Assembly (NCBI GenBank): GCA_963837775.1
Contig: CAWIOX010000004.1
Location: 620,001-684,000 of the forward strand
DNA length: 64,000 nt
From: CAWIOX01 sp963837775
GTDB lineage: Bacteria; Pseudomonadota; Gammaproteobacteria; Burkholderiales; Burkholderiaceae_D
Direction: 5' to 3'
The translations under genes were made by a program, and so were the position numbers. Within the stretch, counting starts at the first letter, position 1, and every line of letters begins with the position of its first letter. The notes under the pieces are model-generated. The model worked only from the letters and a program-made list of their open reading frames with translations. It was not told the DNA's origin and did no database searches. This document shows positions 36,964 through 46,501 of this stretch, one piece after another.

Positions 36964-37971
36964 TCAGCCGACTCCGCAACCGACTGCGGCCGAGGCTTTC
37001 GTCCGCAGCAAGCCGTCCCTGGTCCGCACGCCGTTCTTGACCGCCGTCATCTCGGCCAGAATCGCGACCGCGATTTCCGGCGGCGTGCGGCTGCCGATCG
37101 GCAGGCCGACCGGGCCATGCAGGCGGTCGATTTCGGCCTGCGACAGGTCGAAATACTGCAGCAGCCGCTCGCGGCGCCGCTGGTTATTGATCCGCGAACC
37201 GAGCGCGCCGACGTAAAAGGCGGGCGACTTCAGCGCTTCCAGCAACGCCATGTCGTCCAGCTTGGGGTCGTGGGTCAGCGCAACCACCGCGCTGTGCGGG
37301 TCCAGCCCCAGTTCGAGCACCACATCGTCCGGCATGCCGGGCACCAGCGTCGTGCCCGGCACGTTCCATTCCGCCGCATATTCGCTGCGCGGATCGCAGA
37401 TGGTGACCTGATAGTCGAGCGCCTGCGCCATCTGCGCGAGATAGCTTGAAATCTGCCCGGCGCCGATGATCAGCAGGCGCCAGGCCGGGCCATGCAGCGT
37501 GGTCAGCGTCCGGCCATCCCATTCCAGCGCGTCGCCGGCCGCGCCGGAATCAATGCGTGGCGCCCGGCTGGCCGATCACCACGCTGCGCCGAACCAGTTG
37601 ACCGGCCGCAATCCGCTCGGCCAGCTTCTGCAACGAAGCGGGATCGGGCGCTGGCTCGACCACCAGTTCCATGGTCCCGCCGCACGGCAGGCCGTAGCGA
37701 CGGGCCTCGTCCTGCGTCACGCCGTAGCGCAGCACGAAGGGCGCCGCCGCTGCAAAATCGCCGGCCAGCAGGCGTTCGATCAGGTCGGTTTCGATGCAGC
37801 CGCCCGACACCGAGCCCTGTACCTGGCCGTCGTCGCGCAGCACCATCCAGGCGCCGGGCGGCCGCGGGGCCGAACCCCAGGTCCGGGCCACCGTGACCAG
37901 CGTGCAGCGGTGCCCCGCCGCCGCCCAGCGCCGGGCGGCGCTGAGAGCACCTGAGTGTCCTGGCTATCCAT
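36964..37971 (-). CDS. xdhC: XdhC-family molybdenum cofactor insertion factor, two frameshifts
   Basis: Three pieces make one XdhC. They are MDSQDTQVL then (shift near 37945) AARRWAAAGHRCTLVTVARTWGSAPRP, the motif VQGSVSGGCIETDLIERLL, and (shift near 37553) IDSGAAGDALEWDGR to the Rossmann end RLLIIGAGQISSYLAQMAQ, VTICDPRSEYAAEW and TPPEIAVAILAEMTAVKNG. The total is about 335 residues. XdhC binds the cofactor, aids its sulfuration and hands it to the catalytic subunit, here IorB. One base separates it from the iorB stop. Confidence 0.87.
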
Positions 37972-37972
37972 G

Positions 37973-40184
37973 TCAGGCTTCCAGTTCGGCCGTGTTGAAA
38001 GGCATCCGGCGCAGGTATTTGCCGGTGGCGGCGGCGATCGCATTGGCGACCGCCGGCGCGAGTCGGCGGCACGCCCGGTTCGCCGATGCCGGTCGGCGCG
38101 GCGGTCGAAGGCACGATATGGACTTCGACTGCCGGCATCTCGTTGATGCGCAGCGGCGGGTAGCCGTCGAAATTGGCCTGTTCGACCCGCCCCTCCTTGA
38201 GCGTGATTTCGCCATGCAGGGCGGCGGAAAGCGCAAAGCCGACCGCGCCCTCGATCTGCGAGCGGATATTGTCGGGATTGATCGCGATGCCGCAATCGAC
38301 CGCGCACACGATGCGGTCGACCTTCAGCGAACCGTCTTTGCCGACCGTCACTTCGGCCACCTGCGCAACGTAGGAATTGAACGATTCATGCACCGCAATG
38401 CCGCGGCCGCGCCGCTCGCCGGCCGCCGCCTTGAGCGGCTTGCCCCAGCCGGCCTTGTCGGCGGCCAGCTTGAGCACGCCGGCGTGGCGCGGATGTCCGG
38501 CCAGCAGTTCGAGCCGCAAGCGCAAGCGGGTCCTTGCCCATCGCCGCCGCGACTTCGTCGAGAAACACCTCGGTCGAGTAAGCGGTGTGCGAGGAGCCGA
38601 CCGAGCGCCACCACAGCACCGGCACGCCGATATCGGTGGGCGTGTGCAGGTCGACCGTCAGGTTCGGGATCGCGTACGGCAGGTTGGCGGCGCCCTCGAC
38701 CGAGACGCCGTCGATGCCGTCCTTGACCATCATTTTTTCGAACGGCGAGCCGGCCAGGATCGACTGGCCGACCAGCCGGTGCTTCCAGCCGATCAGCTTG
38801 CCGCTGCCGTCCAGCGCCGCTTCCAGCGCGTGATGAAAGAGCGGCCGGTAGTAGCCGGCGCGCATGTCGTCCTCGCGCAGCCAGACCAGCTTGACCGGGG
38901 CGCCGGCCATTGATCGCCTTGACGATCTGCGCCGCCTCCAGCACGTAGTCGGAATCCTTGCAGGCGCGCCGGCCGAAGCTGCCGCCGGCGTACAGCATGT
39001 TGATCTTGACCTGTTCCGGCTTGAGGCCGAGGAACTGCGCCAGCGCCGTCCTGGTCGCCGGTCTGCAACTGCTCGCCGTTCCAGACTTCGCAGCCGTCGG
39101 CGTCGAGCCGGATCACGCAGTTCATCGGCTCCATCGCGGCGTGCGCCAGATAGGGGAAGTCGTACGCCGCGCTGATGACCTTGGCCGCGCCGGCAAACGC
39201 TTTGCCGGCGTCGCCGGTCTGCTTGGCGACCAGGCCCGGGGTCTTGGCCAGTTCCTTGTAGCGGGCCAGGATTTCGTCGCTGCCCAGCTTGAAGGCGGTG
39301 CTCTCGTCCCAGCTCACGACCAGCGCGTCGCGGCCCTTCTTGGCGCTCCAGGTGTCGTTGGCGAGCACCGCGACGCCTTGCGGAATCTGCACCACATCGA
39401 CCACGCCCTTGACCGCCTTCGCCTTGCTCGCATCGAAAGACTTGACCTTGGCCCCGAACAGCGGCGGATGGGCAACCACGGCAACCAGCATGCCGGGCAG
39501 GAAGACGTCCTGCGTGAAGCGTGCCGAACCGTTGGTCTTGGCCGCGCTGTCCTTGCGCTTGGCCTGCTTGCCGATCAGGCGGAAATCCTTGCGGGTCCTT
39601 GAGCTTGAGCTCGGTCGGCACGGCTTCCTTGGCGGCATCGCAGCGCCAGTTCGCCGAAACTGGCCTTGCGGCCGCTGGCGCGATGGCTGACCACGCCGTC
39701 GCGCACGACAATCCCGGCCGCGCCAACCTTCCAGCGGCGCGCCGCCGCCGACACCAGCATCGCGCGCCCGGTGGCGCCGGCCTTGCGCAACTGCTCCCAG
39801 GAATTGGCCATCGCGGTGCTGCCGCCGGTGCCTTGCGCCGGGCCCCAGAACAGGTTGTTGTAGCGCGTCGCATCGGCCGGCGCGCCTTCGACCCGGACCT
39901 GTTTCCAGTCGGCATCGAGCTCGTCGGCGAGGATGGTCGCCAGGCCGGTGTAGGTGCCCTGGCCCATTTCCAGATGCTTGGAGATGACGGTGACGCTGTT
40001 GTCGGCGCCGATGCGCAAAAAGGCGTTCGGCGCGAAGTTGGCCGCAGCGGCCAGGCCCTCGCCCGCCTTGCCCGGAGCCGGCAGCAGCGACGGCCAGCGC
40101 CGGCAGGCAGAAGCCGAGCGTCAGGCCGGCGCTGCCTTGCAGGAAACGGCGGCGGCTGAGGTTTTCAATCGAGATATCGGACAT
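37973..40184 (-). CDS. iorB: Molybdopterin-binding aldehyde/isoquinoline oxidoreductase large subunit, about seven frameshifts
   Basis: A Tat signal (SRRRFLQGSAGLTLGFCLPA) opens the protein. Recognisable IorB/aldehyde-oxidase segments then appear in changing frames. They include VTVISKHLEMGQGTYTGLAT, RYNNLFWGPAQGTGGSTAMA, DFRLIGKQAKRKDSAAKTNG, MLYAGGSFGRRACKDSDYVLEAAQ, VLWWRSVGSSHTAYSTEVFLDEVA, CAVDCGIAINPDNIRSQIEG and the end AIAAATGKYLRRMPFNTAELEA. Junctions lie near 40085, 39635, 39600, 39060, 38910, 38528 and 38065. The rest of each segment is well conserved, so sequence errors are as likely as decay. It is translated after iorA and feeds electrons to its iron-sulfur clusters. The substrate is unknown. 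Confidence 0.85.
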
Positions 40185-40193
40185 GTCGGTCTC

Positions 40194-40652
40194 CTAGGCC
40201 AGCGTCTTGGCGGCTTCGTGGATGGCGGCGCGGATGCGCACGTAGGTCGCGCAGCGGCACAGGTTGCCGGACATCGCATCGTCGATGTCGGCGTCGGTCG
40301 GCTTGCGGTTCTGGCTGAGCAGCGCTACCGCGCTCATGATCTGCCCGGACTGGCAGTAGCCGCACTGCACCACGTCGAGCTTGCGCCAGGCTTCCTGCAC
40401 GGCCTTGCCGACGCGGTTGCTGTCGACCGCCTCGATGGTGGTGATCTTGCGGCCGGCCGCCGCCGACACCGGCACCGAACAGGCGCGGATCGGCGTTCCG
40501 TCCAGATGCACGGTGCAGGCGCCGCACAGGGCCTGGCCGCAGCCGTATTTTGTTCCCGTCATGTGCAGGGTGTCGCGCAGCGCCCACAGCAGGGGCGTAT
40601 CGGGCGCCACATCGAGTTGATGTGCTTTGCCGTTCACATTGAGCTGAATCAT
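40194..40652 (-). CDS. iorA: (2Fe-2S)-binding small subunit of the molybdenum hydroxylase
   Basis: This 152-residue protein has two [2Fe-2S] clusters. The first comes from YGCGQALCGACTVHLDG, a plant-ferredoxin-type CxxxxCxxC, with a fourth Cys nearby (ACSVP). The second comes from CGYCQSGQIMS and GNLCRCATYVRIRAAI. All cysteines are intact. It passes electrons from the molybdenum site of IorB to the acceptor. It heads the operon, opposite the AraC-type gene, with 205 bases between the two starts for both promoters. Confidence 0.93.
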   Translation of the reverse strand: MIQLNVNGKAHQLDVAPDTPLLWALRDTLHMTGTKYGCGQALCGACTVHLDGTPIRACSVPVSAAAGRKITTIEAVDSNRVGKAVQEAWRKLDVVQCGYCQSGQIMSAVALLSQNRKPTDADIDDAMSGNLCRCATYVRIRAAIHEAAKTLA

Positions 40653-40857
40653 GGGCAGCCTCCGTCGGTCAGGTTGGTTTGGGCGGCGATCTGCGCCGCC
40701 AGGTATTGTTGGTCAAGTATGGACGACAGGCGTCTGCTATTCGATAGCAATTTCCTGCGAGTTTCTTGCCCAATCGTGCACGCCGGGCTGTCGCCACGCA
40801 TCGCCATCCGGCGCTTCCGTTAATATGGACGGCATCATATTTTCAAGTCGGACAAAA

Positions 40858-41787
40858 ATGGAACAGATTGGTTCAGAGCCCCGGCCGGCGCCGGACATCG
40901 CCGGCCGTCAGGCGGAGCTGGCCGCCATCATTGAACGATATTGTTGCGGCGCAGATGGGGTCCACCCGACGCCTATCCCCGGCCTCACCTTCTTTCGCCA
41001 GGCCTCGCCCAGCACGCCGGCCTGCGCCGTCGTCAAGTCGGTTTTCGCGCTGCTGGTGCAGGGCGCGAAGCGGGTCGTGCTGGCCGACGAGGCTTACGAC
41101 TACGACCAGCGGCATTACCTGATCACCTCGGTCGACCTGCCGCTGCTGGCGCAGATCACCCGGGCCTCGGCCGCAGCGCCTTACCTCGGCCTGGCACTGG
41201 ATCTCGATGCGCGCCAGATCGGTGACTTGATGAGCAAAATGGCCCCCGCCGCGCCGTCGACCGCAAGCGTGCTGCGCGGGCTGGCGGTGAGCGAAATCAC
41301 TGCCGACATTCTCGATGCAGCGCTGCGCCTGGCCCGCCTGCTCGCCACGCCCGCCGCCATCCCGGTACTGGCGCCGCTGATCGAGCAGGAACTGCTGTAC
41401 CACCTGCTGAGCGGCGAACAGGGCGCCCGCCTGCGCAATGTGGCGATCAAGGGCAGCCAGGGCCACCAGATATCGCGTGCGATTCAGTGGATCAACCAGC
41501 GCTTCACGCAGCCGATGGCGATCGACGAACTGGCCGGTGCCGTCAGCATGAGCAAGTCGTCGCTGCACCACCATTTCAAGGCGCTGACCTCGATGAGTCC
41601 GCTGCAATACCAGAAAACCCTGCGCCTGCAGGAAGCGCGCCGCCTGATGCTGATCGAGCAACTGGACGCCGCCTCGGCCTGCCACCGGGTCGGCTACGAA
41701 AGCCCGTCGCAATTCAGCCGCGAATACCGCCGGGTCTTCGGCGCGCCGCCGCTCAAGGACATCGCCCAGATGCGGCAAGCAATTTAG
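40858..41787 (+). CDS. AraC-family regulator (AraC_N/cupin_6 type)
   Basis: This is a protein of about 309 residues from ATG 40858, with an in-frame ATG at 40825 as the alternative. The N-terminal AraC_N domain includes GLTFFRQASPSTPACAVVKSVFALLVQGAKRV. The C-terminal double helix-turn-helix includes SRAIQWINQRFTQPMAIDELAGAVSMSKSSLHHHFKALTSMSPLQYQKTLRLQEARRL and ends VGYESPSQFSREYRRVFG (each part read separately). It is divergent from iorA and probably regulates it. Its TAG stop straddles the edge of the mobile element at 41787. Confidence 0.88.
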   Translation: MEQIGSEPRPAPDIAGRQAELAAIIERYCCGADGVHPTPIPGLTFFRQASPSTPACAVVKSVFALLVQGAKRVVLADEAYDYDQRHYLITSVDLPLLAQITRASAAAPYLGLALDLDARQIGDLMSKMAPAAPSTASVLRGLAVSEITADILDAALRLARLLATPAAIPVLAPLIEQELLYHLLSGEQGARLRNVAIKGSQGHQISRAIQWINQRFTQPMAIDELAGAVSMSKSSLHHHFKALTSMSPLQYQKTLRLQEARRLMLIEQLDAASACHRVGYESPSQFSREYRRVFGAPPLKDIAQMRQAI

Positions 41788-42051
41788 GGCGTGTTGACAT
41801 ATGATTTGGGAGATGCGTTCAAGCCAAAACGTGGGCTGGCAAGGCGGGTGTCGCAGTTGGGGCTGACGCCCCAACAAGGCACGCAACGCAGTCCAGCGCG
41901 CGTTTTGGCTTGAACCCGGAGGGAATGGGTCTAAACAGGCGCATGGCGTTGTTGCAACCCGCTTGCAGTGCTCGCACTGCGGCGCGTGCTGCGCCTAGCC
42001 CTGCGCCTGTTTAGACCCATTCGCACTCTCAAATCATATGTCAACACGCCC
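41787..42051. mobile_element. 265-bp MITE-like element with TA target duplication
   Basis: The ends are inverted repeats of about 26 bp with one mismatch, starting GGGCGTGTTGACATATGATT. TA occurs immediately outside both ends (41785-41786 and 42052-42053). Inside are further perfect hairpins: GTTCAAGCCAAAACG (41817-41831 with 41901-41915), GTTGGGGC-TGAC-GCCCCAAC (41856-41875), a 20-bp pair (41924-41943 with 42002-42021, beginning AATGGGTCTAAACAGG), and GCAGTG-CTC-GCACTGC (41965-41980). No open frame encodes a transposase. TA duplication suggests mobilisation by an IS630/mariner-type enzyme, which is an inference. Confidence 0.8.
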
Positions 42052-42331
42052 TAGATAGCCGCGACCAGTTTTTGCGACTGCTGTCGGCACCGCGCCAATG
42101 AAAACGTCCCGATCTGTTTCCTAAATATTGCTGGCCGTCTGCTTGGACCGAATTTGAGACATTCACGATCGGATCAATCCTGCCAAATCAAATACTGCTT
42201 ATACCGACCAGCGGCTAAACATTTTTCCTTCGGGGTTCGGAAAAAATGAATAAGCGCAGGGTACGCCCGCGATCAACTTCACAACGGTGCGCAGCACGCA
42301 CCCTACTCAGATTTCACCCCGCAAGCCCCAT

Positions 42332-43351
42332 TCAAAAATCCTTCAGCACCAGCTTGCCGATCACGCTGCCCTGCTCCAGCAGCGCATGCGCTTTGCGCAG
42401 GTTCGCGCTGTTGATCGGGCTCAATACCTGGCTGAGCGTGGTGCGCAGCGTGCGCTGATCGATCAGGCGCGCGACTTCGTTGAGCAGATGGCCTTGTTCT
42501 TCGATGTCGGCGGTGTCGAACATGGTGCGGGCGAACATCATTTCCCAGACCAGGCCGGCGCTTTTTCCTTTGAGCGGTGCGACGTCGAGCGGCGCGCGGT
42601 TTTCGACGATGGCGCAGATCAGGCCTTGCGGCGCGACGATTTGGGCGGCGGCAGGGAAATGCCGGTCGGTGTCGTTCAGGATCAATACATAGTCGGCGCT
42701 GGCGATGCCGAGCGCGGCCAGTTGCGCCGGCATGTCTTCGAAATGGTTGATCACATGCTGCGCGCCCAGTTCGCGCACCCATTGTGCCGATTCCGGGCGC
42801 GAGGCGGTGCCGATCACGGTCAGTCCGGCGACTTTGGCCGCCAGTTGCACCGCGATCGAGCCGACGCCGCCGGCCGCGCCGATGATCAGGATGGTTTTGC
42901 GCGGCAGCGCGTGCGGCGGGGTCGGCACGCGCAGGCGGTCGAACAGCGCTTCCCATGCGGTGATCGCGGTCAGCGGCAAGGCGGCGGCCTGCTCGAAGCT
43001 GAGCGTGTGCGGCATGTGCCCGACCACGCGCTGGTCGACCAGATGGAACTCGCTGTTGCTGCCGGGGCGGGTGATGTCGCCCGCATAGAACACCCGGTCG
43101 CCGATCTTGAAGCCGCTGACATCGGGGCCGACCGCTTCGACGATGCCGGCCGCATCCCAGCCCAGCACCCGCGGTTGCGGCTCGACGCCGGTCTTGGAGA
43201 TCCTGACCTTGGTGTCGACCGGATTGACGCCGATCGCCTTGACCGCGACCAGCAGATCGCGCCCCTGCGGCACAGGTTTTTCGAGGGTGACGTCGAGCAG
43301 CGATTCGGGATGGTCGATCGGCAGGTATTGGGTAAGGGCGACGGCTTTCAT
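42332..43351 (-). CDS. Zinc-type alcohol dehydrogenase/quinone oxidoreductase family protein
   Basis: This 339-residue medium-chain reductase starts MKAVALTQYLPIDHPESLL and has the nucleotide-binding motif ILIIGAAGGVGSIAVQLAAKVAG (GxGGxG type). It has no catalytic zinc cysteine pattern, so it matches the zinc-free quinone-oxidoreductase-like group. It probably reduces quinones, enones or similar carbonyls with NADPH. It is divergent from a LysR gene, which likely controls it. The gene is intact. Confidence 0.9.
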   Translation of the reverse strand: MKAVALTQYLPIDHPESLLDVTLEKPVPQGRDLLVAVKAIGVNPVDTKVRISKTGVEPQPRVLGWDAAGIVEAVGPDVSGFKIGDRVFYAGDITRPGSNSEFHLVDQRVVGHMPHTLSFEQAAALPLTAITAWEALFDRLRVPTPPHALPRKTILIIGAAGGVGSIAVQLAAKVAGLTVIGTASRPESAQWVRELGAQHVINHFEDMPAQLAALGIASADYVLILNDTDRHFPAAAQIVAPQGLICAIVENRAPLDVAPLKGKSAGLVWEMMFARTMFDTADIEEQGHLLNEVARLIDQRTLRTTLSQVLSPINSANLRKAHALLEQGSVIGKLVLKDF

Positions 43352-43482
43352 GGCATGACTCCGGTGAGGTGGATGTGGCTACGGGAATGTCTGGCATCAT
43401 TATGCAGATGCGGTATTTTTTGATAAAGACCGCTGTATTTGAATGACTTTCAAAAAATTTTTGACAATCACCTGAACCCGCC

Positions 43483-44387
43483 ATGTATTCGACCACCGAT
43501 TTGCAGCTGTTCATCCGCATCGCCGATCAGGGCACGCTGTCGCAGGCGGCGCGCGATCTGGCGCTGAGCACCGCGACCGCCAGCGCCGGCCTGAAACGGC
43601 TGGAGCAGAAACTGGGAACGCGCCTGTTCGTGCGCTCGACCCGCAGCATGCGCCTGACCCGGGACGGCGAAGTGTTCCTCGAATACAGCCGCCAGGCGCT
43701 GGCGCTGCTGGGCGAAGGCGAGGCGCTGATCCGCACCGAAAGCAGGCGATCGGCGGCCATATCCGCATCGCGGCGTCATCCGATCTGGGGCGGCATGTGC
43801 TGCTGCCGTTCATCGATGCGTTCCAGCAGCTGCATCCGGCGGTGACGATCGGCCTGCAGCTGTCGGACAGCGTGATCGACCTGTTTCGCGAACCGATCGA
43901 CCTGGCGTTTCGTTATGGCAAGCTGGAAGATTCCAGCCTGGTGTCGCAGCAGCTGATCGACAACCGGCGCATGCTGGTCGCGTCGCCAGCCTATCTGGCG
44001 CAGCATCCGCCGCTGCAGACGCCGAAGGATTTAATCCAGCACAACTGCCTGCTGTATTACCTGAAAAGCGGCCTGTACAACAGCTGGCCGTTCGACAACG
44101 GCAAGGAAACGCTGGCGATCAAGGTCAAGGGCGATCGCATGGCGAACGACGGCGCGGTGGTGCGCGAATGGGCGGTGGCCGGCCTGGGCATCGCGTACAA
44201 ATGCTGGCTGGACGTCAGGCAGGATCTGGCGGCCGGCCGGCTGGTCCGGGTGTTGCCGCAGTATCAGGGCGACAGCGTGCCGCTGAATGCGGTCTACCCG
44301 CACCGGAACAACATCGCGCCGCGCATCCGCAGCCTGCTGGCCTACCTGAAAGCCGGGCTGGCCGAATTTGAACCAGCTGCGCAGTGA
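43483..44387 (+). CDS. LysR-family transcriptional regulator, one frameshift
   Basis: The N-terminal helix-turn-helix is TDLQLFIRIADQGTLSQAARDLALSTATASAGLKRLEQKLG. The frame is lost near 43743 and resumes as GGHIRIAASSDLGRHVLLPFIDAF, the CrgA-type substrate domain, ending LAEFEPAAQ, about 301 residues in all. CrgA-like LysR regulators often control a divergent oxidoreductase, here the gene at 42332. The intergenic gap of 131 bases holds the promoters. The signal is unknown. Confidence 0.87.
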
Positions 44388-44722
44388 GCCATTTGTCATT
44401 TCCAAATAATGGGCTCGGCGCCATTTAATACCGCATTGCAACGACTCTCGCTGCGTTCATCAAGTCCAAACCTGCGTCGTTTTGGCCCGGAACGGGCGCG
44501 TCAGCCTTGACCTGCGATGACACCAGCCGGTGTTTTTCTCATTAAATCGGCTATTTGCAAGGTGTGACAAATTGTAAAGAGAGCTGGTCTCAGCGCACTA
44601 TCGCTGTAAGGTAAGTTTCCTTTTCGCCAAGCACTTCAATCCTATCCTGACCGCCTCACCAAGGCGCAGGATGACCACACAGAGCACGCCGCTTATCCGA
44701 GGTATGCCTCAAAGGAGTAGAC
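44388..44722. other. Intergenic region, no gene seen
   Basis: No gene or clear repeat is visible. An AAGGAG ribosome-binding site lies just before the hemerythrin-like gene. A TGTGACAAATTG stretch near 44563 is not a convincing FNR or CRP site. Confidence 0.4.
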
Positions 44723-45256
44723 ATGTTAATTGCTACCTATGCCCTGACGACCCTCTCGGTCGAACAGAAGAAAGAACGCAGCTTCATCTCCCGCCTCCAG
44801 CAATATTTGCAGGCGAATGCGGGCAAGCCGCAGAAAATCGATCCGGCCCGCATCAAGTCGCAACTCGACGAACTGACGCGGTTTGCCGAGTCGCGCCACC
44901 AACGCAAAGTCGAAGGCTGCCTGATGCCGGCCGTGCGCAAAGCGACGCGCGAAGCGGACCCCTTGTTGGCCGACCTGGAATTCTTGAGCCGGGTTGGCAG
45001 CGACATGCTGCGCTCGGTGCACCAGTGCCTGCACCGTGTATTCAGGCATGGCGCGGCGCAATTGGCGCACCTGTGCCACATGATGGAGTTGTACTGCCAG
45101 AACTTATTGGAACGCCTGACGAAAGAGGAGCAGGAATTGCTGCCCTTGGCACAGCGCGTGATCTCCAGCGAAGCCTGGTTCGCAATTGGCACCACCTTCC
45201 TGTCCCACGATGCGGGGCACGAGGAACGCAATCGCAGCGCACAAATGCCCGGCTAG
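44723..45256 (+). CDS. Hemerythrin-like (HHE) protein
   Basis: This 177-residue helical protein has an HHE-type spacing: HQRKVEGCLMPAV near residue 60, then CHMMELYCQNLLERLTKEEQELLPLA with H, E and E near 115-140, as in bacterial hemerythrin-like proteins that bind a di-iron centre for oxygen, NO or iron. The start has a strong AAGGAG site. Near the stop, another frame reads SALDAIFGAISAAAEIFSETPDTSK, so one extra base could hide a longer C-terminus to 45419. It sits 274 bases upstream of a bacterioferritin-like gene. Confidence 0.7.
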   Translation: MLIATYALTTLSVEQKKERSFISRLQQYLQANAGKPQKIDPARIKSQLDELTRFAESRHQRKVEGCLMPAVRKATREADPLLADLEFLSRVGSDMLRSVHQCLHRVFRHGAAQLAHLCHMMELYCQNLLERLTKEEQELLPLAQRVISSEAWFAIGTTFLSHDAGHEERNRSAQMPG

Positions 45257-45426
45257 TGCGCTCGACGCCATTTTCGGTGCGATCAGCGCGGCGGCCGAAA
45301 TTTTCAGCGAAACGCCCGACACGAGCAAATTGGGTCGTTCGTCGATGTCTTCGGTCAGCGGCAACAGCATTCACGCTCAGACACGTCCCGCCGGATCAAA
45401 TCCCTGTTTATTCCAATAATCGTTGA

Positions 45427-45440
45427 TTGAGTTAAATCAA
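45427..45440 (+). promoter_or_regulatory. FNR/Anr-type site upstream of the ferritin-like gene
   Basis: TTGAGTTAAATCAA matches the FNR consensus TTGAT-N4-ATCAA at nine of ten positions. It lies 91 bases before the ATG at 45531. A TATCTT -10-like box at 45481 is downstream. Oxygen-responsive control would suit a di-iron protein. Confidence 0.6.
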
Positions 45441-45530
45441 ACAATGTGATGTTGCGCCGGAAATTGCGCTGCCAACGGGGTATCTTCTCTGATACGTTTG
45501 CGAACCCATTACAGCCGCAAGGAGGCTCTC

Positions 45531-45977
45531 ATGAAACAGAGTGAAGTGCTGAAAACCCTCAATCGCATCATGGAACTGGAACTGGCCGGCGTGGTGCGCT
45601 ACACCCACTACGCGCTGATGGTGTATGGATTCAACCGCATCCCGATCGTCGACTGGCTGCAAAAGAACGCCGATGAAGGGCTGCTGCATGCCCGTCAGGC
45701 AGGCGAACTGGTGACCTGGCTGGGCGGCCACCCGTCGCTGGCCATCGGCCCCCTGCTCGAATCCCACAAGCACGACATCGGCGACATCCTGCGCGAATCG
45801 CTCGAGCACGAAGCCGAGGCGCTGAAGGCTTACTACGCCTTGCTGGCGCTGGTCAAGGACAAGGACGTCCGGCTCGAGGAATACGCGCGCGACATGATTT
45901 CACAGGAAGTCGCGCATCAGGACGAAGTCAACAAGATGCTGCGCAAGCCCGGCCAGACCGAACCGTTCCACGCGTAG
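45531..45977 (+). CDS. Bacterioferritin-like (ferritin-like di-iron) protein
   Basis: This is a 148-residue protein from ATG 45531 behind AAGGAGG. Four helices carry the di-iron ligands: Glu in RIMELELAGVVRYTHY, E and H in ADEGLLHARQAGE, E in LRESLEHEAEALKAY, and E and H in ISQEVAHQDEVNKML. The length and ligand spacing fit bacterioferritin/Dps-like iron-storage proteins. No haem-binding Met is obvious, so haem is uncertain. It likely stores iron or protects against peroxide. The hemerythrin-like gene upstream and an FNR site support an oxygen- and iron-linked role. Confidence 0.85.
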   Translation: MKQSEVLKTLNRIMELELAGVVRYTHYALMVYGFNRIPIVDWLQKNADEGLLHARQAGELVTWLGGHPSLAIGPLLESHKHDIGDILRESLEHEAEALKAYYALLALVKDKDVRLEEYARDMISQEVAHQDEVNKMLRKPGQTEPFHA

Positions 45978-46081
45978 CGCTCCGCCGTTGCGCAAGTAGC
46001 GCAGGCCTGCGTGCCTGCACTGCCGGAAGCGCCCCGGCCGACCTGCCTGGCCTCCAGAATGGCCGACAGGCCGGCTCGGGA

Positions 46082-46162
46082 GCCTGTTTTTATACTGGCA
46101 GGTGTATTTTTAAACAGCCAATGAACATGTGCGCAAACCACCCATAAATTCGACATACCCCC
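46082..46162 (-). repeat. AT-hairpin dispersed repeat, copy 6 (reverse)
   Basis: Read on the minus strand it begins GGGGGTATG, has TTTGCGCACATGTTCATTGG, and ends AAAAATAC-ACCTGCCA-GTATAAAAAC. The hairpin is imperfect, but outer GCCTGTTT and AAACAGCC pair except for one base. It is in the 500-base gap between the ferritin-like and gabT genes. Confidence 0.7.
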
Positions 46163-46437
46163 ACTTTTTATCACTTTCAAAACGACTCGATGGAGAAAAT
46201 TTTGTCCACGAAAGTCACGAAAAGCACGAAAAATAAAACCGGGTAGCCTGGGTCGAAAAGAGTACTGCCAGATGGCGCTGAACCACACAGCAACAGCCGA
46301 ACGTTTTTTGCCATGCGGTGCTTTCGTGCCTTTCGCGGACAGTACTTGTGTTTCGAAGCCAGCCCACAACATCTACCATCGATCAAAAATTCCAGTGCCG
46401 CCGCTCGAATGAAGTGGCTCCATACACATGGTTAAAC
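46163..46437. other. Intergenic region upstream of gabT
   Basis: No gene is supported. The stretch 46200-46235 (AAGTCACGAAAAGCACGAAAA) is a short direct-repeat-like A-rich run of unknown meaning. Confidence 0.35.
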
Positions 46438-46495
46438 TGGCACTATCATGTAGAACCAAAAAGTTTGAAACTAGCCTCCTCAATCAATTTGGAGG
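46438..46495 (+). promoter_or_regulatory. gabT leader: imperfect palindrome and SD-sequestering hairpin
   Basis: At 46438-46458 TGGCACTA and TAGAACCA form an imperfect palindrome around TCATG, a possible regulator site. Further down CCTCC (46475-46479) can pair with GGAGG (46491-46495), the ribosome-binding site 6 bases before the gabT ATG, around an 11-nt loop. This would mask translation unless opened. Both are inferences from sequence alone. Confidence 0.4.
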
Positions 46496-46501
46496 AAGAC
46501 G

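Noticed and set aside
45475..45485. GGGGTATC before the ferritin-like gene as part of the hairpin family
   Set aside because: Only the first few bases agree; no hairpin or core follows.
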